Below, piece after piece: positions 46,353 through 55,517 of a stretch of 64,000 nucleotides of DNA (its first letter is position 1; each line of letters opens with the position of its first letter). This DNA is from FEN-299 sp963717945 (GTDB lineage Bacteria > Acidobacteriota > Vicinamibacteria > Vicinamibacterales > Fen-181). The stretch lies in assembly GCA_963717945.1 (NCBI GenBank), contig CAVQXT010000001.1, positions 62,001 to 126,000 of the forward strand, read 5' to 3'. Below the pieces are notes generated by a model that saw nothing but the letters and a program-made list of their open reading frames with translations, did no database searches and was not told the DNA's origin. The position numbers and the translations under genes are program-made.

Positions 46353-48113
46353 TTACCCGTAGAGGGCCGGGTCGTCACCCTCAAGGCAGATGCGTGCCCA
46401 GAGTTCCAGGTTGGCGATGATCCATGGCAGCGTCTCGGCGGACGAGTCGGTTCCCGCTCCTGCCATGTGCCGCTGCATGATCTCGCGGACTTCGCGATCT
46501 CTCCACCATCCCCGCCTCGAACTGCGCTCTTCCAGGGCGAGGCCCAGGAGCGGCTTGAAGCAGCTCTGACCGAACCACTTTCCCAGCGGCACGCCAAACC
46601 CTTCCTTGGGCTTGAACAGGAAATCGTGGCTGAAGTACTTGCGCGCGAACGTCCGCAACGGGAGCTTTCGGTGCCGATAATGGTAGCGCAACCTGAACGG
46701 CAGCCGCTGGGAAGCGCGCAGCACTTGATAATCGAGGAATGGGTACGTGAAGAGCATCCCCTCATCCATGCCCAACCGGACCACCGTTGCGATGTCCTCC
46801 GGGATCCCGTGCAACATCAAATACGAGAACAGCCCGTCGCCGAAACGACCGCCCGTTGTGAAGCTCCTTCTTCGCTCGATGCCGGCCGTCCAACTGCCCC
46901 TCGCAAACACGCGCCGATGCGTGGCCTCGTCAATCATGGCCGCCCAGACGTGCGGGTATCGGCCGAGCGGCGTGCCGAGGGCCTGAAGCCCAGTTGAGAC
47001 GAGCCTCTGCGTCGAACTGGAGCCAAACCGCAGGGACCAGTCGCCGATTCGGTGCCTCAAGGGACCCGGAATGACCGAGCCGAGGGCGGACAGCGCCAGA
47101 CCTTGCGGCCACAATGAACTGCCGAACACGGTGTCGGCGCCGTCACCGTCGATCATCGTGTCAACCGAGCCCGCCACGTGCCTCATGGCAATCCCAAAGC
47201 CGACATGGCACGGCATGGGCACGGGACTGGCCAGCTTCTTCACCGTGAGTGGCCACTCCCTGGCAAAGCTCTCCGGTGTGATCCGCACCGATTCGTGGTC
47301 GGTGTTGAATCTCCTGGCGACCTCCTCCGCGACCCCGCCGTAGTCGCGCGGATTGTCATCGAAGGTGACAAACAGAGTCCGGAGCGGGCCGGAGAAATGT
47401 TCGCGAGTCAGGGCGATAACCAGGCTGGAATCAGTGCCGCCGCTCAGCAGCGCGCCGAGCCGACCGGGACGTGTCACGCGGCGCTTCACCGCGTCCGAGA
47501 GCGCCCTCCCGAGTGATTCGGCGGCGCTTGCCATTGTGCGGTACCGCTCCGGCGGCGGCGACGGCATCGGAACTGGGATTACGCTGGCGCGATCGCCCTC
47601 CACGCGGAGCGCGTCTTCCCCGGACAGCGCCCGGATCCCCACATATGGGGCATCAGGGGCAAACATCTTTCTGAACAACGGCCAGACGTCGAAGATCGCG
47701 GGATTGGGACTCGCAGGTGGGCCCAATGCGTCCAACACAGTCTGAAGGGAAACGGAAAGCAGGAGTCCTAGGTCGGTTCGGGCGTACACGAGGGGCAGAA
47801 CGCCCGTGCGATCTCGATAAATCTCGATCGAATCCCGGCGAGGGTCTCGAATGACCAGCCAGAACTCTCCCCCCGCGTCGTGGAGGATCGCCACGTCTCT
47901 CCGTTCCAGAAACGATTCGACGACGGCGGCCGGGTGACACGGGCCGAGTATCGTGCCGGCAAGAAGCCACTCGGTCCCATTCTTGCTCTCGCCAGAGAGT
48001 ATCGAGATGCCGCGCTGGCGGTAATACCAGCTCCCCGCCCAATGTCGGAAGTCGTTCGTCGCCTGGGAACCGGCGACCGACTTGAGAAGGTCGAAAGTAA
48101 AGCCTGGCGCCAT
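46353..48113 (-). CDS. asparagine-synthetase-like ligase lacking the N-terminal Cys
   Basis: 586 residues. C-terminal AsnB-type synthetase domain with PP-loop SGGTDSS (224-230), IDGDGADTVFGS and KEGFGVPLGKWF. The N-terminal half keeps the Ntn-hydrolase pattern (GEFWLVIRDPRRDSIEIYRDRTGVLPLVYA), but the protein starts MAPGFTF, with no Cys2, so it should not hydrolyse glutamine. Family members of this kind (beta-lactam synthetase, carbapenam synthetase) adenylate a carboxylate and let an amine attack. It is close to the gene at 49352; the final residues IIANLELWARICLEGDDP are the same in both. Function here is unknown. Confidence 0.85.
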   Translation of the reverse strand: MAPGFTFDLLKSVAGSQATNDFRHWAGSWYYRQRGISILSGESKNGTEWLLAGTILGPCHPAAVVESFLERRDVAILHDAGGEFWLVIRDPRRDSIEIYRDRTGVLPLVYARTDLGLLLSVSLQTVLDALGPPASPNPAIFDVWPLFRKMFAPDAPYVGIRALSGEDALRVEGDRASVIPVPMPSPPPERYRTMASAAESLGRALSDAVKRRVTRPGRLGALLSGGTDSSLVIALTREHFSGPLRTLFVTFDDNPRDYGGVAEEVARRFNTDHESVRITPESFAREWPLTVKKLASPVPMPCHVGFGIAMRHVAGSVDTMIDGDGADTVFGSSLWPQGLALSALGSVIPGPLRHRIGDWSLRFGSSSTQRLVSTGLQALGTPLGRYPHVWAAMIDEATHRRVFARGSWTAGIERRRSFTTGGRFGDGLFSYLMLHGIPEDIATVVRLGMDEGMLFTYPFLDYQVLRASQRLPFRLRYHYRHRKLPLRTFARKYFSHDFLFKPKEGFGVPLGKWFGQSCFKPLLGLALEERSSRRGWWRDREVREIMQRHMAGAGTDSSAETLPWIIANLELWARICLEGDDPALYG

Positions 48114-48167
48114 GATTGTCTCCGCCCACGGCCCGTGACCCGCGGTCGTCCTCGACCGCCGGGATCA

Positions 48168-49316
48168 TCATGGTTGGAGAGCCGCTCCTTGCGCGTGAGG
48201 GTAGTCCCTGCCACGCTTCTGGAACTGGAGGATGACAGGATTCTGCACGACGCCGTCAAGGATCTCTATCGCCCTGCGCACCGTCACGTCCCGATTCCAG
48301 GAGGATCTGCCCTTCGCCACAATCTCCAGGTACTGTTGCAGAACTTTCGAGATCTCCCTGGACGCGGCATCCCATAGATAGGACGGAGTGTGATCGACGG
48401 AATAATACGTAACCTGTGGCCCGACCGAGAATACCGGGCTGGAGAAGCTCGTCGGACGTGCAAACGAGAACCCCATGCCCGGGTCGCAACTGATGTCGAT
48501 GATCAGGGACCTGGGCTTCAGGCCGGCGACGTCGCCATCGCGCACGAAGATCACCGGGTCGGTCGGATCCTGCAGGACCCCGTTGCAGACAATGTCAGAC
48601 TCTGACAGTTCGTCGAGAACCGATCGGATCCGCCCCTCCGACGTTCGCACGCTGACCCCGCCATCCGGCGCCACCATGTACTGGCCGTAGTAAACGTCCG
48701 GGTTCTGGTCTGCTACCAGGTGAGGCGAACGTCGGGTGAAGACGTGGATGTTGTTGAACCCGCGACCTTGGAGCGCATAAATAGCACCTCGCGACACGGA
48801 GCCGTAGCCAAAGACCGTGACCCGTCGGCGAGGGCCGTAGTGGCCGTCGCGTCCCAGCAACTGCAGGCTGTGCAGCACGGCAGCATAACCTGCGATCTCG
48901 TTGTTCTTGTAGAAGACATGAAGGAGTTTGTCGCCCGACGCGCTCCAGTGGTTCATCGCTTCCCAGGCTATCACTGTCAGTCGGTGGTCAATGGCCAGTT
49001 GAGCCACGTCTGATCGTTGTACGCAGTGCGCCCACCCGAACAGAACCTGTCCCGTGCGCATTCTGGCCAGGTCGGCTGGAACGGGCTTCGGCAGGACCAC
49101 GATCTCAGAGTTTCCAATAATCTCATCGCGGCTCGCGATCCGAGCGCCTCCGCCCGTGATGTAATCGTCCGGCACGCCGTAGTCCTGGCCGTAGTTGCCT
49201 TCAAAGACCATCGAGGCGCGGAGTTCATCGGAGTACAGCGGCAGGTGAGCAGGATACACCGGTACTCTCCGCTCGTTCTCCTTGAGAGACGTCTTACAAA
49301 TGCCAATCGTGACCAT
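48168..49316 (-). CDS. N5-(carboxyethyl)ornithine synthase-like dehydrogenase
   Basis: 382 residues of the alanine dehydrogenase/transhydrogenase fold. N-terminal KTSLKENERRVPV, then LFGWAHCVQ, AWEAMNHWSASG and HVFYKNNEIAGYAAVLHS, which closely follow carboxyethylornithine synthase, and a dinucleotide site VFGYGSVSRGA at about 168-178. The known enzyme joins pyruvate to the side-chain amine of ornithine or lysine using NADPH. An N-(1-carboxyethyl) amino acid is therefore the expected product, though the exact substrate is not visible. It lies between the two Cys-less ligases with small gaps (54 and 35 bases), so the three probably form a pathway. Confidence 0.85.
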   Translation of the reverse strand: MVTIGICKTSLKENERRVPVYPAHLPLYSDELRASMVFEGNYGQDYGVPDDYITGGGARIASRDEIIGNSEIVVLPKPVPADLARMRTGQVLFGWAHCVQRSDVAQLAIDHRLTVIAWEAMNHWSASGDKLLHVFYKNNEIAGYAAVLHSLQLLGRDGHYGPRRRVTVFGYGSVSRGAIYALQGRGFNNIHVFTRRSPHLVADQNPDVYYGQYMVAPDGGVSVRTSEGRIRSVLDELSESDIVCNGVLQDPTDPVIFVRDGDVAGLKPRSLIIDISCDPGMGFSFARPTSFSSPVFSVGPQVTYYSVDHTPSYLWDAASREISKVLQQYLEIVAKGRSSWNRDVTVRRAIEILDGVVQNPVILQFQKRGRDYPHAQGAALQP

Positions 49317-49351
49317 GGCACCCTCATCGCTAGCATGAGTTCGTTGCCGGG

Positions 49352-51106
49352 CTATGTGTAGAGGGCCGGGTCGTCACCCTCGAGACAGATGCGTGCCCAG
49401 AGTTCCAGGTTGGCGATGATCCACGGCAGCGCTTCGGCGGAGGAGTCGGTCCCCAGGCCTGCCATGTGTCGCTGCATGACTTTGCGCACCTCGCGCTCTT
49501 TCCACCATTCGCGCCTCAGGCTGCGCTCTTCGAGCGCGAGGCCGAGAAGGTGCCGGAAACGTCTCCGCCCGAACCACAGCCCCAGCGGCACGCCGAACCC
49601 TTCCTTCGGCTTGAAGAGAAAGTCGTGGCTGAAGTACTTGCGCGCGAAGGTGCGCAGGGGCAGCTTCCGATAGCGGTAGTGATAGCGCATCCGGAACGGC
49701 AATCGCTGGGAGGCCTGGAGGACCTGGTAGTCGAGGAACGGGTAGGTGAAGAGGATCCCCTGGCCCATGGCCAATCGAACCGCGGTGGCAATCGACTCCG
49801 GTATGCTGTGCAGCATGAGGCATGAGAACAGCCCGTCGCTGAAATGGCCGCCCGACGCGAAGCTCGTCCTGCGCTCGATGCCTGCCGCCCAGTTGCCGCG
49901 CCGAAAGACCAGCCGGTGAGTCGACTCGCCGATCATGGCCGTGGAGACGTGCGGGTACTGCCGGAACGGCGTGCCGAGGGCCTGCAGCCCCATCCCCATC
50001 ATCCGCTGTGCACGCGTTGTTCCGTGTTGCTGAGACCAGTCCTGGAGCCGTCGTCTCATGGCCGACGGCATCAGGGAGCCAACGGCGGATAGCGCGAGGC
50101 CCTGGGGCCACAAGAAGCCGCCGCAGACGGTATCGGCGCCGTCCCCGTCGATCATCGTGTCCACGAGGCCGGCGAGATGGGTCAAGGCAATCGAGAATCC
50201 CACGTGGCACGGCATCGGCACCGGCGTGGCAAGCTTCTTGACGGTCCTCGGCCACTCTGCCGCGTAAGCGTCCGCGGAAATCTGAAGCGTCTGGTGCTCG
50301 GTGCCGAACCTGTCTGCGACTTCGGCGGCGTAGTGCCCGTAGTCGCGCGGGTTGTCATCGAAGGTGACAAACACGGTCCGGATCGGACCGGAGAAATGCT
50401 CGCGAGTCAGCGCGACGACCAGGCTCGAATCCGTCCCGCCGCTGAGCAGCGCCCCAAGCCGGCCGGGACGGGCCACGCGGCGAGAGACCGCGTCCGAGAG
50501 GGCCCCGCCCAGCGACTCGGCCGCCTCGGACAGGGTGCGGTATGGCGCCGCGCGCGGCACGGGCAGCGGCAGCAGAACCTCGCGCACCCGCCCCTGATCC
50601 ACGCGCAACGCGTGTTCTCCCGACAGCGAGTGGATGCCCTCGAATGGGACGTCGGGGGCGAAGGTCCTTCGGAACGACGGCCAATCGTCGAAGACGGCGG
50701 GGCTTGGCTGCGGCGCGGTGCCGAGCGCACTCACCGCAGACTCGAGGGAGGTTGAGATCAGCAGGCCCTGCCTGCCAGGCGCGTAAACCAGGGGCAGAAC
50801 ACCCGTTCGATTCCTGAAGATGGTCGTCATGTCCAGGTCGGAATCCCGGACAATCAGCCAGAACTCACCGCCCGCGTCGTGCAGCAGCGTCACATCCGAC
50901 CGTTCGAGAAACGCCTCGACGATGGTCGCCGGGTCCGAGGCGGTGAGGAAGCGTCCGACGAGAAGCCACGGCAGCCCTGTCTGGCTGGTCCCGGAGGCCA
51001 GGCCCAGACCCTGCTCACGGTAGTACCAGTTGTCGGTCCACCGCCGGAAGCCACCTGGCGGCTCGACTCCGTCGGCAGAGCGGAGAAGGTCAAATGAGAT
51101 GGTCAT
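49352..51106 (-). CDS. asparagine-synthetase-like ligase lacking the N-terminal Cys (paralogue)
   Basis: 584 residues and a clear paralogue of the ligase at 46353. PP-loop SGGTDSS (222-228), IDGDGADTVCGG, KEGFGVPLGLWF. The N-terminus MTISFDLL has no Cys2, and the Ntn region (GEFWLIVRDSDLDMTTIFRNRTGVLPLVYA) is retained as a fold only. Two such ligases side by side could use different carboxylate/amine pairs or act as a heteromer. It is the first gene of its run and faces a divergent ATP-grasp gene across a 353-base spacer. Confidence 0.85.
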   Translation of the reverse strand: MTISFDLLRSADGVEPPGGFRRWTDNWYYREQGLGLASGTSQTGLPWLLVGRFLTASDPATIVEAFLERSDVTLLHDAGGEFWLIVRDSDLDMTTIFRNRTGVLPLVYAPGRQGLLISTSLESAVSALGTAPQPSPAVFDDWPSFRRTFAPDVPFEGIHSLSGEHALRVDQGRVREVLLPLPVPRAAPYRTLSEAAESLGGALSDAVSRRVARPGRLGALLSGGTDSSLVVALTREHFSGPIRTVFVTFDDNPRDYGHYAAEVADRFGTEHQTLQISADAYAAEWPRTVKKLATPVPMPCHVGFSIALTHLAGLVDTMIDGDGADTVCGGFLWPQGLALSAVGSLMPSAMRRRLQDWSQQHGTTRAQRMMGMGLQALGTPFRQYPHVSTAMIGESTHRLVFRRGNWAAGIERRTSFASGGHFSDGLFSCLMLHSIPESIATAVRLAMGQGILFTYPFLDYQVLQASQRLPFRMRYHYRYRKLPLRTFARKYFSHDFLFKPKEGFGVPLGLWFGRRRFRHLLGLALEERSLRREWWKEREVRKVMQRHMAGLGTDSSAEALPWIIANLELWARICLEGDDPALYT

Positions 51107-51459
51107 TGCGCTGCCCGGGTCGTCTCAGCTCGAGCAATCGGCGCGAACTCGCCATGTCTCCCACGCAACTGAAACGCAGAAGCTCCGCGCGAACCATCAC
51201 AGGCCGGCTCGATCAGATACAGGTGACGCCCGACACCGCGAGGTCGGCGTCCCATTGTATCGCCAAAGCCGCCGGGAAGCGCTCGATGGAAGCGGACGAC
51301 GCCGGGACGTTCGAGATTGTGCGAGGCCAACGTCCGTCATGCGTTCTTGAAGTGGTGATCCTCATGTGGTTCAATGGCGCTCGCCGGACGACGAGTGAGG
51401 TCAGTCGTGGGGACATCTCCGTGATCCCCGCAACACCGAGGTGACAGCCGGGAGGCGCC
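51107..51459. other. divergent intergenic region, no gene seen
   Basis: 353 bases between the minus-strand ligase operon and the plus-strand ATP-grasp operon. Short frames are present but none with a ribosome-binding site or protein-like composition. It should contain the promoters for both runs; I cannot identify them with confidence, and no heptad repeats occur here. Confidence 0.6.
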
Positions 51460-52464
51460 ATGGAGACAGGGTGGTCCTTTCTTCGCACCAGGATGTCCGA
51501 CTTCAACCGTCAGATGGACCGGCTCGTCGCGCCCGGCCGGCGGCCGCTGGTAAGGGCGCTGTACTTGCTCGATGTCGGAGCCGCGTTTCTCCTTTACGGC
51601 GCCTCGGTGGCGGACTACTTTGCGTGTGAGTTCTACAAGAAGCGGCACTGTGAGAGGCGGCGGTTCATTACGATACGGCGAGCCAACTGGATGTTCAGGT
51701 TCCTGAACGATCCGCAGAGCGTCCTGGACGTCCGCGACAAGAGCCGTTTCCACAAGCTCTTTGCCGACCTGACCGGCCGTGAGTACTTCGATACGCCCGG
51801 GTGTTCTCGGGAACAGTTCGTCATCTTCGCCGAACGGCACAGGGCCTTCATCGTCAAACCCATCGCGGGCGGGTTCGGCCTTGGGGTCGGGAGGGTCGAG
51901 ATCACCGCTGAGACGGACCTCGCTGCGTTGTACGAGGAACTCAAGGGCAATGGGATGCTCGCCGAGGAGATCATCCGTCAGCACGAGGAGATGGCATCCT
52001 TCAATCCTGATTCGGTCAATGCCGTGAGGGTCACCACGGTACTCAAGGACGGCCGGGCACAGTTCGTCACTGCCGCCGCGAAATTCGGAAATGGTCACTC
52101 GATAACCGACAACTTCGCGATGGGCGGGATCCTGGCGGCCGTCGAGCCCGAGACCGGCGTTGTGATTTCCACCGGTGTCGACAAGGAGGGAAGGCGGTAC
52201 GTGAGGCATCCCGTCACCAATCGGCAGATCCTGGGGTTTACCATTCCGCAATGGGACCAGGTGGTTGCGCTCGTGGGACGCGCGGCAGCCCGCTTGCCCA
52301 GGGTGAGGTACGTCGGGTGGGACGTGGCGCTGTCGAAGGAAGGCGGCCCGGTGCTGGTCGAAGGAAATGACATGGGAACCCTCCGCGGGCAGCAACTGGC
52401 CGATCAGGTCGGGAAACGCGACCTGTACGACAGCGTGCTGAAAGGGATGAACAAGCTGGGCTGA
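51460..52464 (+). CDS. sugar-transfer-associated ATP-grasp protein
   Basis: 334 residues of the ATPgrasp_ST kind. Landmarks: LNDPQSVLDVRDKSRFHKLF, FIVKPIAGGFGLGVGRVEI (ATP-binding strand and Gly loop), LAEEIIRQHEEMASFNPDSVNAVRVTTVL, FAMGGILAAVEPETG and VGWDVALSKEGGPVLVEGND (metal ligands). ATP-grasp enzymes form amides or thioesters through acyl phosphates; members of this subgroup are found next to glycosyltransferases, with unproven substrates. It begins the plus-strand run with the PP-loop and Rossmann proteins. Confidence 0.88.
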   Translation: METGWSFLRTRMSDFNRQMDRLVAPGRRPLVRALYLLDVGAAFLLYGASVADYFACEFYKKRHCERRRFITIRRANWMFRFLNDPQSVLDVRDKSRFHKLFADLTGREYFDTPGCSREQFVIFAERHRAFIVKPIAGGFGLGVGRVEITAETDLAALYEELKGNGMLAEEIIRQHEEMASFNPDSVNAVRVTTVLKDGRAQFVTAAAKFGNGHSITDNFAMGGILAAVEPETGVVISTGVDKEGRRYVRHPVTNRQILGFTIPQWDQVVALVGRAAARLPRVRYVGWDVALSKEGGPVLVEGNDMGTLRGQQLADQVGKRDLYDSVLKGMNKLG

Positions 52465-52501
52465 AGGTGGGCGGAAGCTGCAGCGACTAACAGGGGGATT
52501 G

Positions 52502-53710
52502 TTGAACATACTGACAATCGGCACGCCGTATATCAGAAACAGGGACACCACGAGCAGGCTTTGTGCGGATGTTACCTGGCCTGGACGGAGCCGCACGGTG
52601 TGGTTCGAGGTGGACCGTGAATACGAGCCCTATCTGTGTATCGAGAGAGCAGACGCCTTTCTGGTCGCACTGCTGCCTTTTGCCATGCTGAAGGGATACA
52701 GCATCGGCTCGGGGGCATGTATTTCGGAGATGCTTTTTTACCAGATCACCTCCACGCTGATCCCTACCCTGACGGCGAACATTCGGCAGTTCGCCCACAT
52801 CAACATCGACGCGCCATGCGACGGGAGGCCGCTGGAGTCTGCCCGCGGCGTCGCTACGGCGCTTTCCTGCGGCGTTGACTCCTTCTACACGGTTCTCACA
52901 CACCTCCATACCGGAACGCCCACGTTCGACCTGACGCATCTCACATATTTCGGCATAATGAACCACTGGCAATGGCAACGGTACGGTGAGGACGCCAGCA
53001 GAGAATTCTCCAAAGCGAGAGTCAACTATGTACGTCCCGCCGCCCAGGAGTTGGGACTGAAGCTGGTCGCCGTGGATTCGAATCTCGATGTGCTCTACCG
53101 CGAACATTCACTACTCGGGACATACCCCTTTCGCTACATGGGCTTCGTCCTGGCGCTGCAGAAACTGTTCCGGAAGTACTATTGGTCTGCGGGATACTCG
53201 GCATCGCAATTTGCCGTGACGAGTGACGATCTGGCCGCCTGTGATTTACTGACGGTCCACTGCGTTTCGAACGAGAACACGACATTCTATTCGACCGGTT
53301 CCGAGGTGAGTCGCCTGGAGAAGACGGCCGCTATCGCCGACTCCAGAATTGTTCAGCGATATCTTAACGTGTGCTGGACCAGGCTTCGGAACTGCACTGA
53401 CAAATGCGACAAATGCAGACGGACCGTGCTGGGACTGTATGCGTTGAACAAGCTCGATTTGTACCGCGAAGTGTTTGACGTTGACCGGTTCTACGCGCGT
53501 CTCCATAAACACCTGGGATACATGCTCGCCATGAGGAGTCACGAGACTCACCATCGCTTCCATAAAGAGGTTTACAGACAGCTCAAGCAGCGTGGTGCTC
53601 GCTTCGATTTGCGTACGAGGAGCTACGCAGGGATGTACGACCTCGACTTTCGAATTCGGGACTTGCTGAAACCGTTTAGATCGCTCGCCCGCGGGTACAA
53701 GCTGCCCTGA
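52502..53710 (+). CDS. PP-loop (adenine nucleotide alpha-hydrolase-like) protein of unknown function
   Basis: About 402 residues. The central motif ALSCGVDSFYTVL at about residue 122 resembles the SGGxDS pyrophosphatase loop with Gly replaced by Cys. A cysteine cluster, NCTDKCDKCRRTVLGLY, at about 298-313 resembles the metal or substrate Cys cluster of QueC/ExsB-like enzymes. No close named family is known to me. Tandem TTG codons at 52499 and 52502 follow AGGGGG; the second has better spacing. GC content is noticeably lower than in the core genes. By family logic it would adenylate a carboxylate or carbonyl group; the neighbours suggest action in the same pathway as the ATP-grasp enzyme. Confidence 0.7.
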   Translation: MNILTIGTPYIRNRDTTSRLCADVTWPGRSRTVWFEVDREYEPYLCIERADAFLVALLPFAMLKGYSIGSGACISEMLFYQITSTLIPTLTANIRQFAHINIDAPCDGRPLESARGVATALSCGVDSFYTVLTHLHTGTPTFDLTHLTYFGIMNHWQWQRYGEDASREFSKARVNYVRPAAQELGLKLVAVDSNLDVLYREHSLLGTYPFRYMGFVLALQKLFRKYYWSAGYSASQFAVTSDDLAACDLLTVHCVSNENTTFYSTGSEVSRLEKTAAIADSRIVQRYLNVCWTRLRNCTDKCDKCRRTVLGLYALNKLDLYREVFDVDRFYARLHKHLGYMLAMRSHETHHRFHKEVYRQLKQRGARFDLRTRSYAGMYDLDFRIRDLLKPFRSLARGYKLP

Positions 53711-53727
53711 AGCGGAGTGTGCCGATC

Positions 53728-54309
53728 ATGAACAAGAGCAGGATTCCCATCGCAGTTGGCGGCGCCGCGGCGGCTTCGTTCGCAGTGGCCGTCATCTGGC
53801 TGTGGGAAAGGGTTACGGGGAATGGCGGCATACCCTCGGTGCTGGGGGCGGCAGTGTTCGGCGTCGTTATGTTTGTGCTAGGCGGCGTCACCGGCAGGAT
53901 GACCGTCAAGGCAGCCCGGAATGCCAACGCCCAGGACATGAAGAAGTACGCGGCCTACTACCGGTTGGCGGCCTCATGGATGTTGCTGCGAAACAGCGGC
54001 CGATCGCTGACCGAGTACTTCGAGGGGCATCACTACCGAAGTATCGCGGTGTATGGCCTGGGGCCGCTTGGCATGTGCCTGCTCGGGGAGCTGAGACACT
54101 CGGACATCGAGGTTCGGTATGGAATTGATCGGAACGCAGACCATTTTTCGTATCTGGATCTCAAGGTCATTGCGCCCGACAGTCCCATCGAGACGGTGGA
54201 CGCGATTGTGATCACGCCGTTCTTTGAATGCGAACCGCTGGTTTCTGAACTGGAGCGAAGAACGACTTCGACAGTCGTCAGTCTGGAGGATATTGTCCAC
54301 AGCCTTTAG
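53728..54309 (+). CDS. membrane-anchored Rossmann-like protein, function unknown
   Basis: 193 residues from ATG 53728 (GGAG upstream; a GTG at 53719 is too close to it). Two N-terminal transmembrane segments (about 7-27 and 37-57), a basic helical linker, then IAVYGLGPLGMCLLGELRH and IEVRYGIDRNADH, a small dinucleotide- or nucleotide-binding half-domain like those that end some sugar-modification enzymes. The C-terminal segment VDAIVITPFFECEPLVSEL completes the fold. No catalytic residues seen. Third gene of the ATP-grasp run; it may tether its partners to the membrane. Confidence 0.65.
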   Translation: MNKSRIPIAVGGAAAASFAVAVIWLWERVTGNGGIPSVLGAAVFGVVMFVLGGVTGRMTVKAARNANAQDMKKYAAYYRLAASWMLLRNSGRSLTEYFEGHHYRSIAVYGLGPLGMCLLGELRHSDIEVRYGIDRNADHFSYLDLKVIAPDSPIETVDAIVITPFFECEPLVSELERRTTSTVVSLEDIVHSL

Positions 54310-54355
54310 CGGCCGGAAGGTGTCTTCCTGAAGGAAGCCGGTGACTGTCCTCTGC

Positions 54356-55480
54356 TCAGTGGGCCGCGGCCGCACTGGCGAGCGCATCGATGATTCGGCT
54401 GCATGCTTGCCCGTCGCCATAGGGATTCTGGACGTGCGCCATTCTTCCGTACGCTCCGGGATCGGTCAGAAGCCGCTCGGCCTGACGCACGATGACGTCG
54501 CGTGCCGTTCCCACCAATACGACGCCGCCAGAAGCGAGTGCCTCCGGGCGCTCGGTCGTGTCCCGCGCGACCAGGACCGGCTTGCCGAGACTCGGGGCCT
54601 CCTCCTGCACGCCTCCGGAGTCCGTGATGATGAAGAACGACTTGTCCATCAGGCTCACGAACGGCTCGTAGTCGAGCGGTTCGAGAAGCGTCACGTTCGG
54701 GAGGCCGGACAGCAGCTCCAGGACCGGCCTCCTGACGTTCGGGTTCAGGTGGACGGGGTAGACGATCTGCACCTCCGGATGAGAGGCGGCAATATCGCGC
54801 AGCGCGTCGCACAGGCTGACGAAGCCAGGGCCGAAACTCTCCCTCCGGTGGCCCGTGACCACGATGACCCGCTTCCCGAAGTCGATGCCCCCCAGTTCCG
54901 GGAACTCTTTCCTCTCTGCGCGAATCCGCTCGCGCACCCACAGCAGGGCGTCGATGACCGTGTTCCCCGTGACGTGAATGGCCGATTCCGGGACCCCCTC
55001 CGCCAGGAGGTTCTGCCTGTTCGTCGCGGTCGGCGCAAAGTGGATGTCCGCAATGGCCGTGGTGAGCTTCCGGTTGATCTCCTCGGGATACGGCGAGAAC
55101 TTGTTGCCCGTCCTGAGCCCTGCTTCCACGTGTCCCACCGGGATTCGATGGTAATAGGCGGCCAGCGCCGTCGCGAAAGTCGTCGTCGTGTCGCCCTGGA
55201 CGAGCACGACGTCGACCTGCTCGCGTTCGAGGACCCCGTCAACGGCCGTGAGCACCCGGGCCGTGAGGTCCGAGAGGCACTGATCCTCCTTCATGAGGTC
55301 GAGGTCGTAGTCCGGAACGACGCGGAAGACGCTCAGGACCTGGTCCAGCATCTCCCGATGCTGAGCCGTGACACACGTGACCACCCGAAAGCGGTCCCCG
55401 TGCTCTTTCAGTTCATTTACAAGCGGGCAGAGCTTGATCGCTTCCGGGCGCGTTCCAAACACCACCATCACGGTCGTCAT
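54356..55480 (-). CDS. wecB: UDP-N-acetylglucosamine 2-epimerase, second copy
   Basis: 374 residues from ATG 55480: MTTVMVVFGTRPEAIKLCPLV, TAQHREMLDQVLSVF, GDTTTTFATALAA, HVEAGLRTGN, PEEINRKLTT, TGHRRESFGPGF and ITDSGGVQEEAPSLGKPVLV, a textbook non-hydrolysing WecB. Expected product UDP-ManNAc. The ATG overlaps, as ATGA, the unshifted stop of the upstream deacetylase frame, whereas that gene's homologous (+1) frame stops 38 bases earlier. Convergent with the Rossmann-like gene. Confidence 0.93.
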   Translation of the reverse strand: MTTVMVVFGTRPEAIKLCPLVNELKEHGDRFRVVTCVTAQHREMLDQVLSVFRVVPDYDLDLMKEDQCLSDLTARVLTAVDGVLEREQVDVVLVQGDTTTTFATALAAYYHRIPVGHVEAGLRTGNKFSPYPEEINRKLTTAIADIHFAPTATNRQNLLAEGVPESAIHVTGNTVIDALLWVRERIRAERKEFPELGGIDFGKRVIVVTGHRRESFGPGFVSLCDALRDIAASHPEVQIVYPVHLNPNVRRPVLELLSGLPNVTLLEPLDYEPFVSLMDKSFFIITDSGGVQEEAPSLGKPVLVARDTTERPEALASGGVVLVGTARDVIVRQAERLLTDPGAYGRMAHVQNPYGDGQACSRIIDALASAAAAH

Positions 55481-55517
55481 GATTCGATGCTCTCGACGAA
55501 GCGTCGCCCCGGACAGA

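Noticed and set aside
46353..48113. Calling the AsnB-like genes asparagine synthetase (asnB)
   Set aside because: Both lack the N-terminal Cys2 needed for glutamine hydrolysis and sit in a specialised locus.
46353..51106. Calling the module a beta-lactam biosynthesis cluster
   Set aside because: Cys-less AsnB fold and carboxyethyl chemistry are suggestive only; no carboxyethylarginine synthase, no clavaminate- or carbapenem-type oxygenase, and the locus is otherwise glycan-related.
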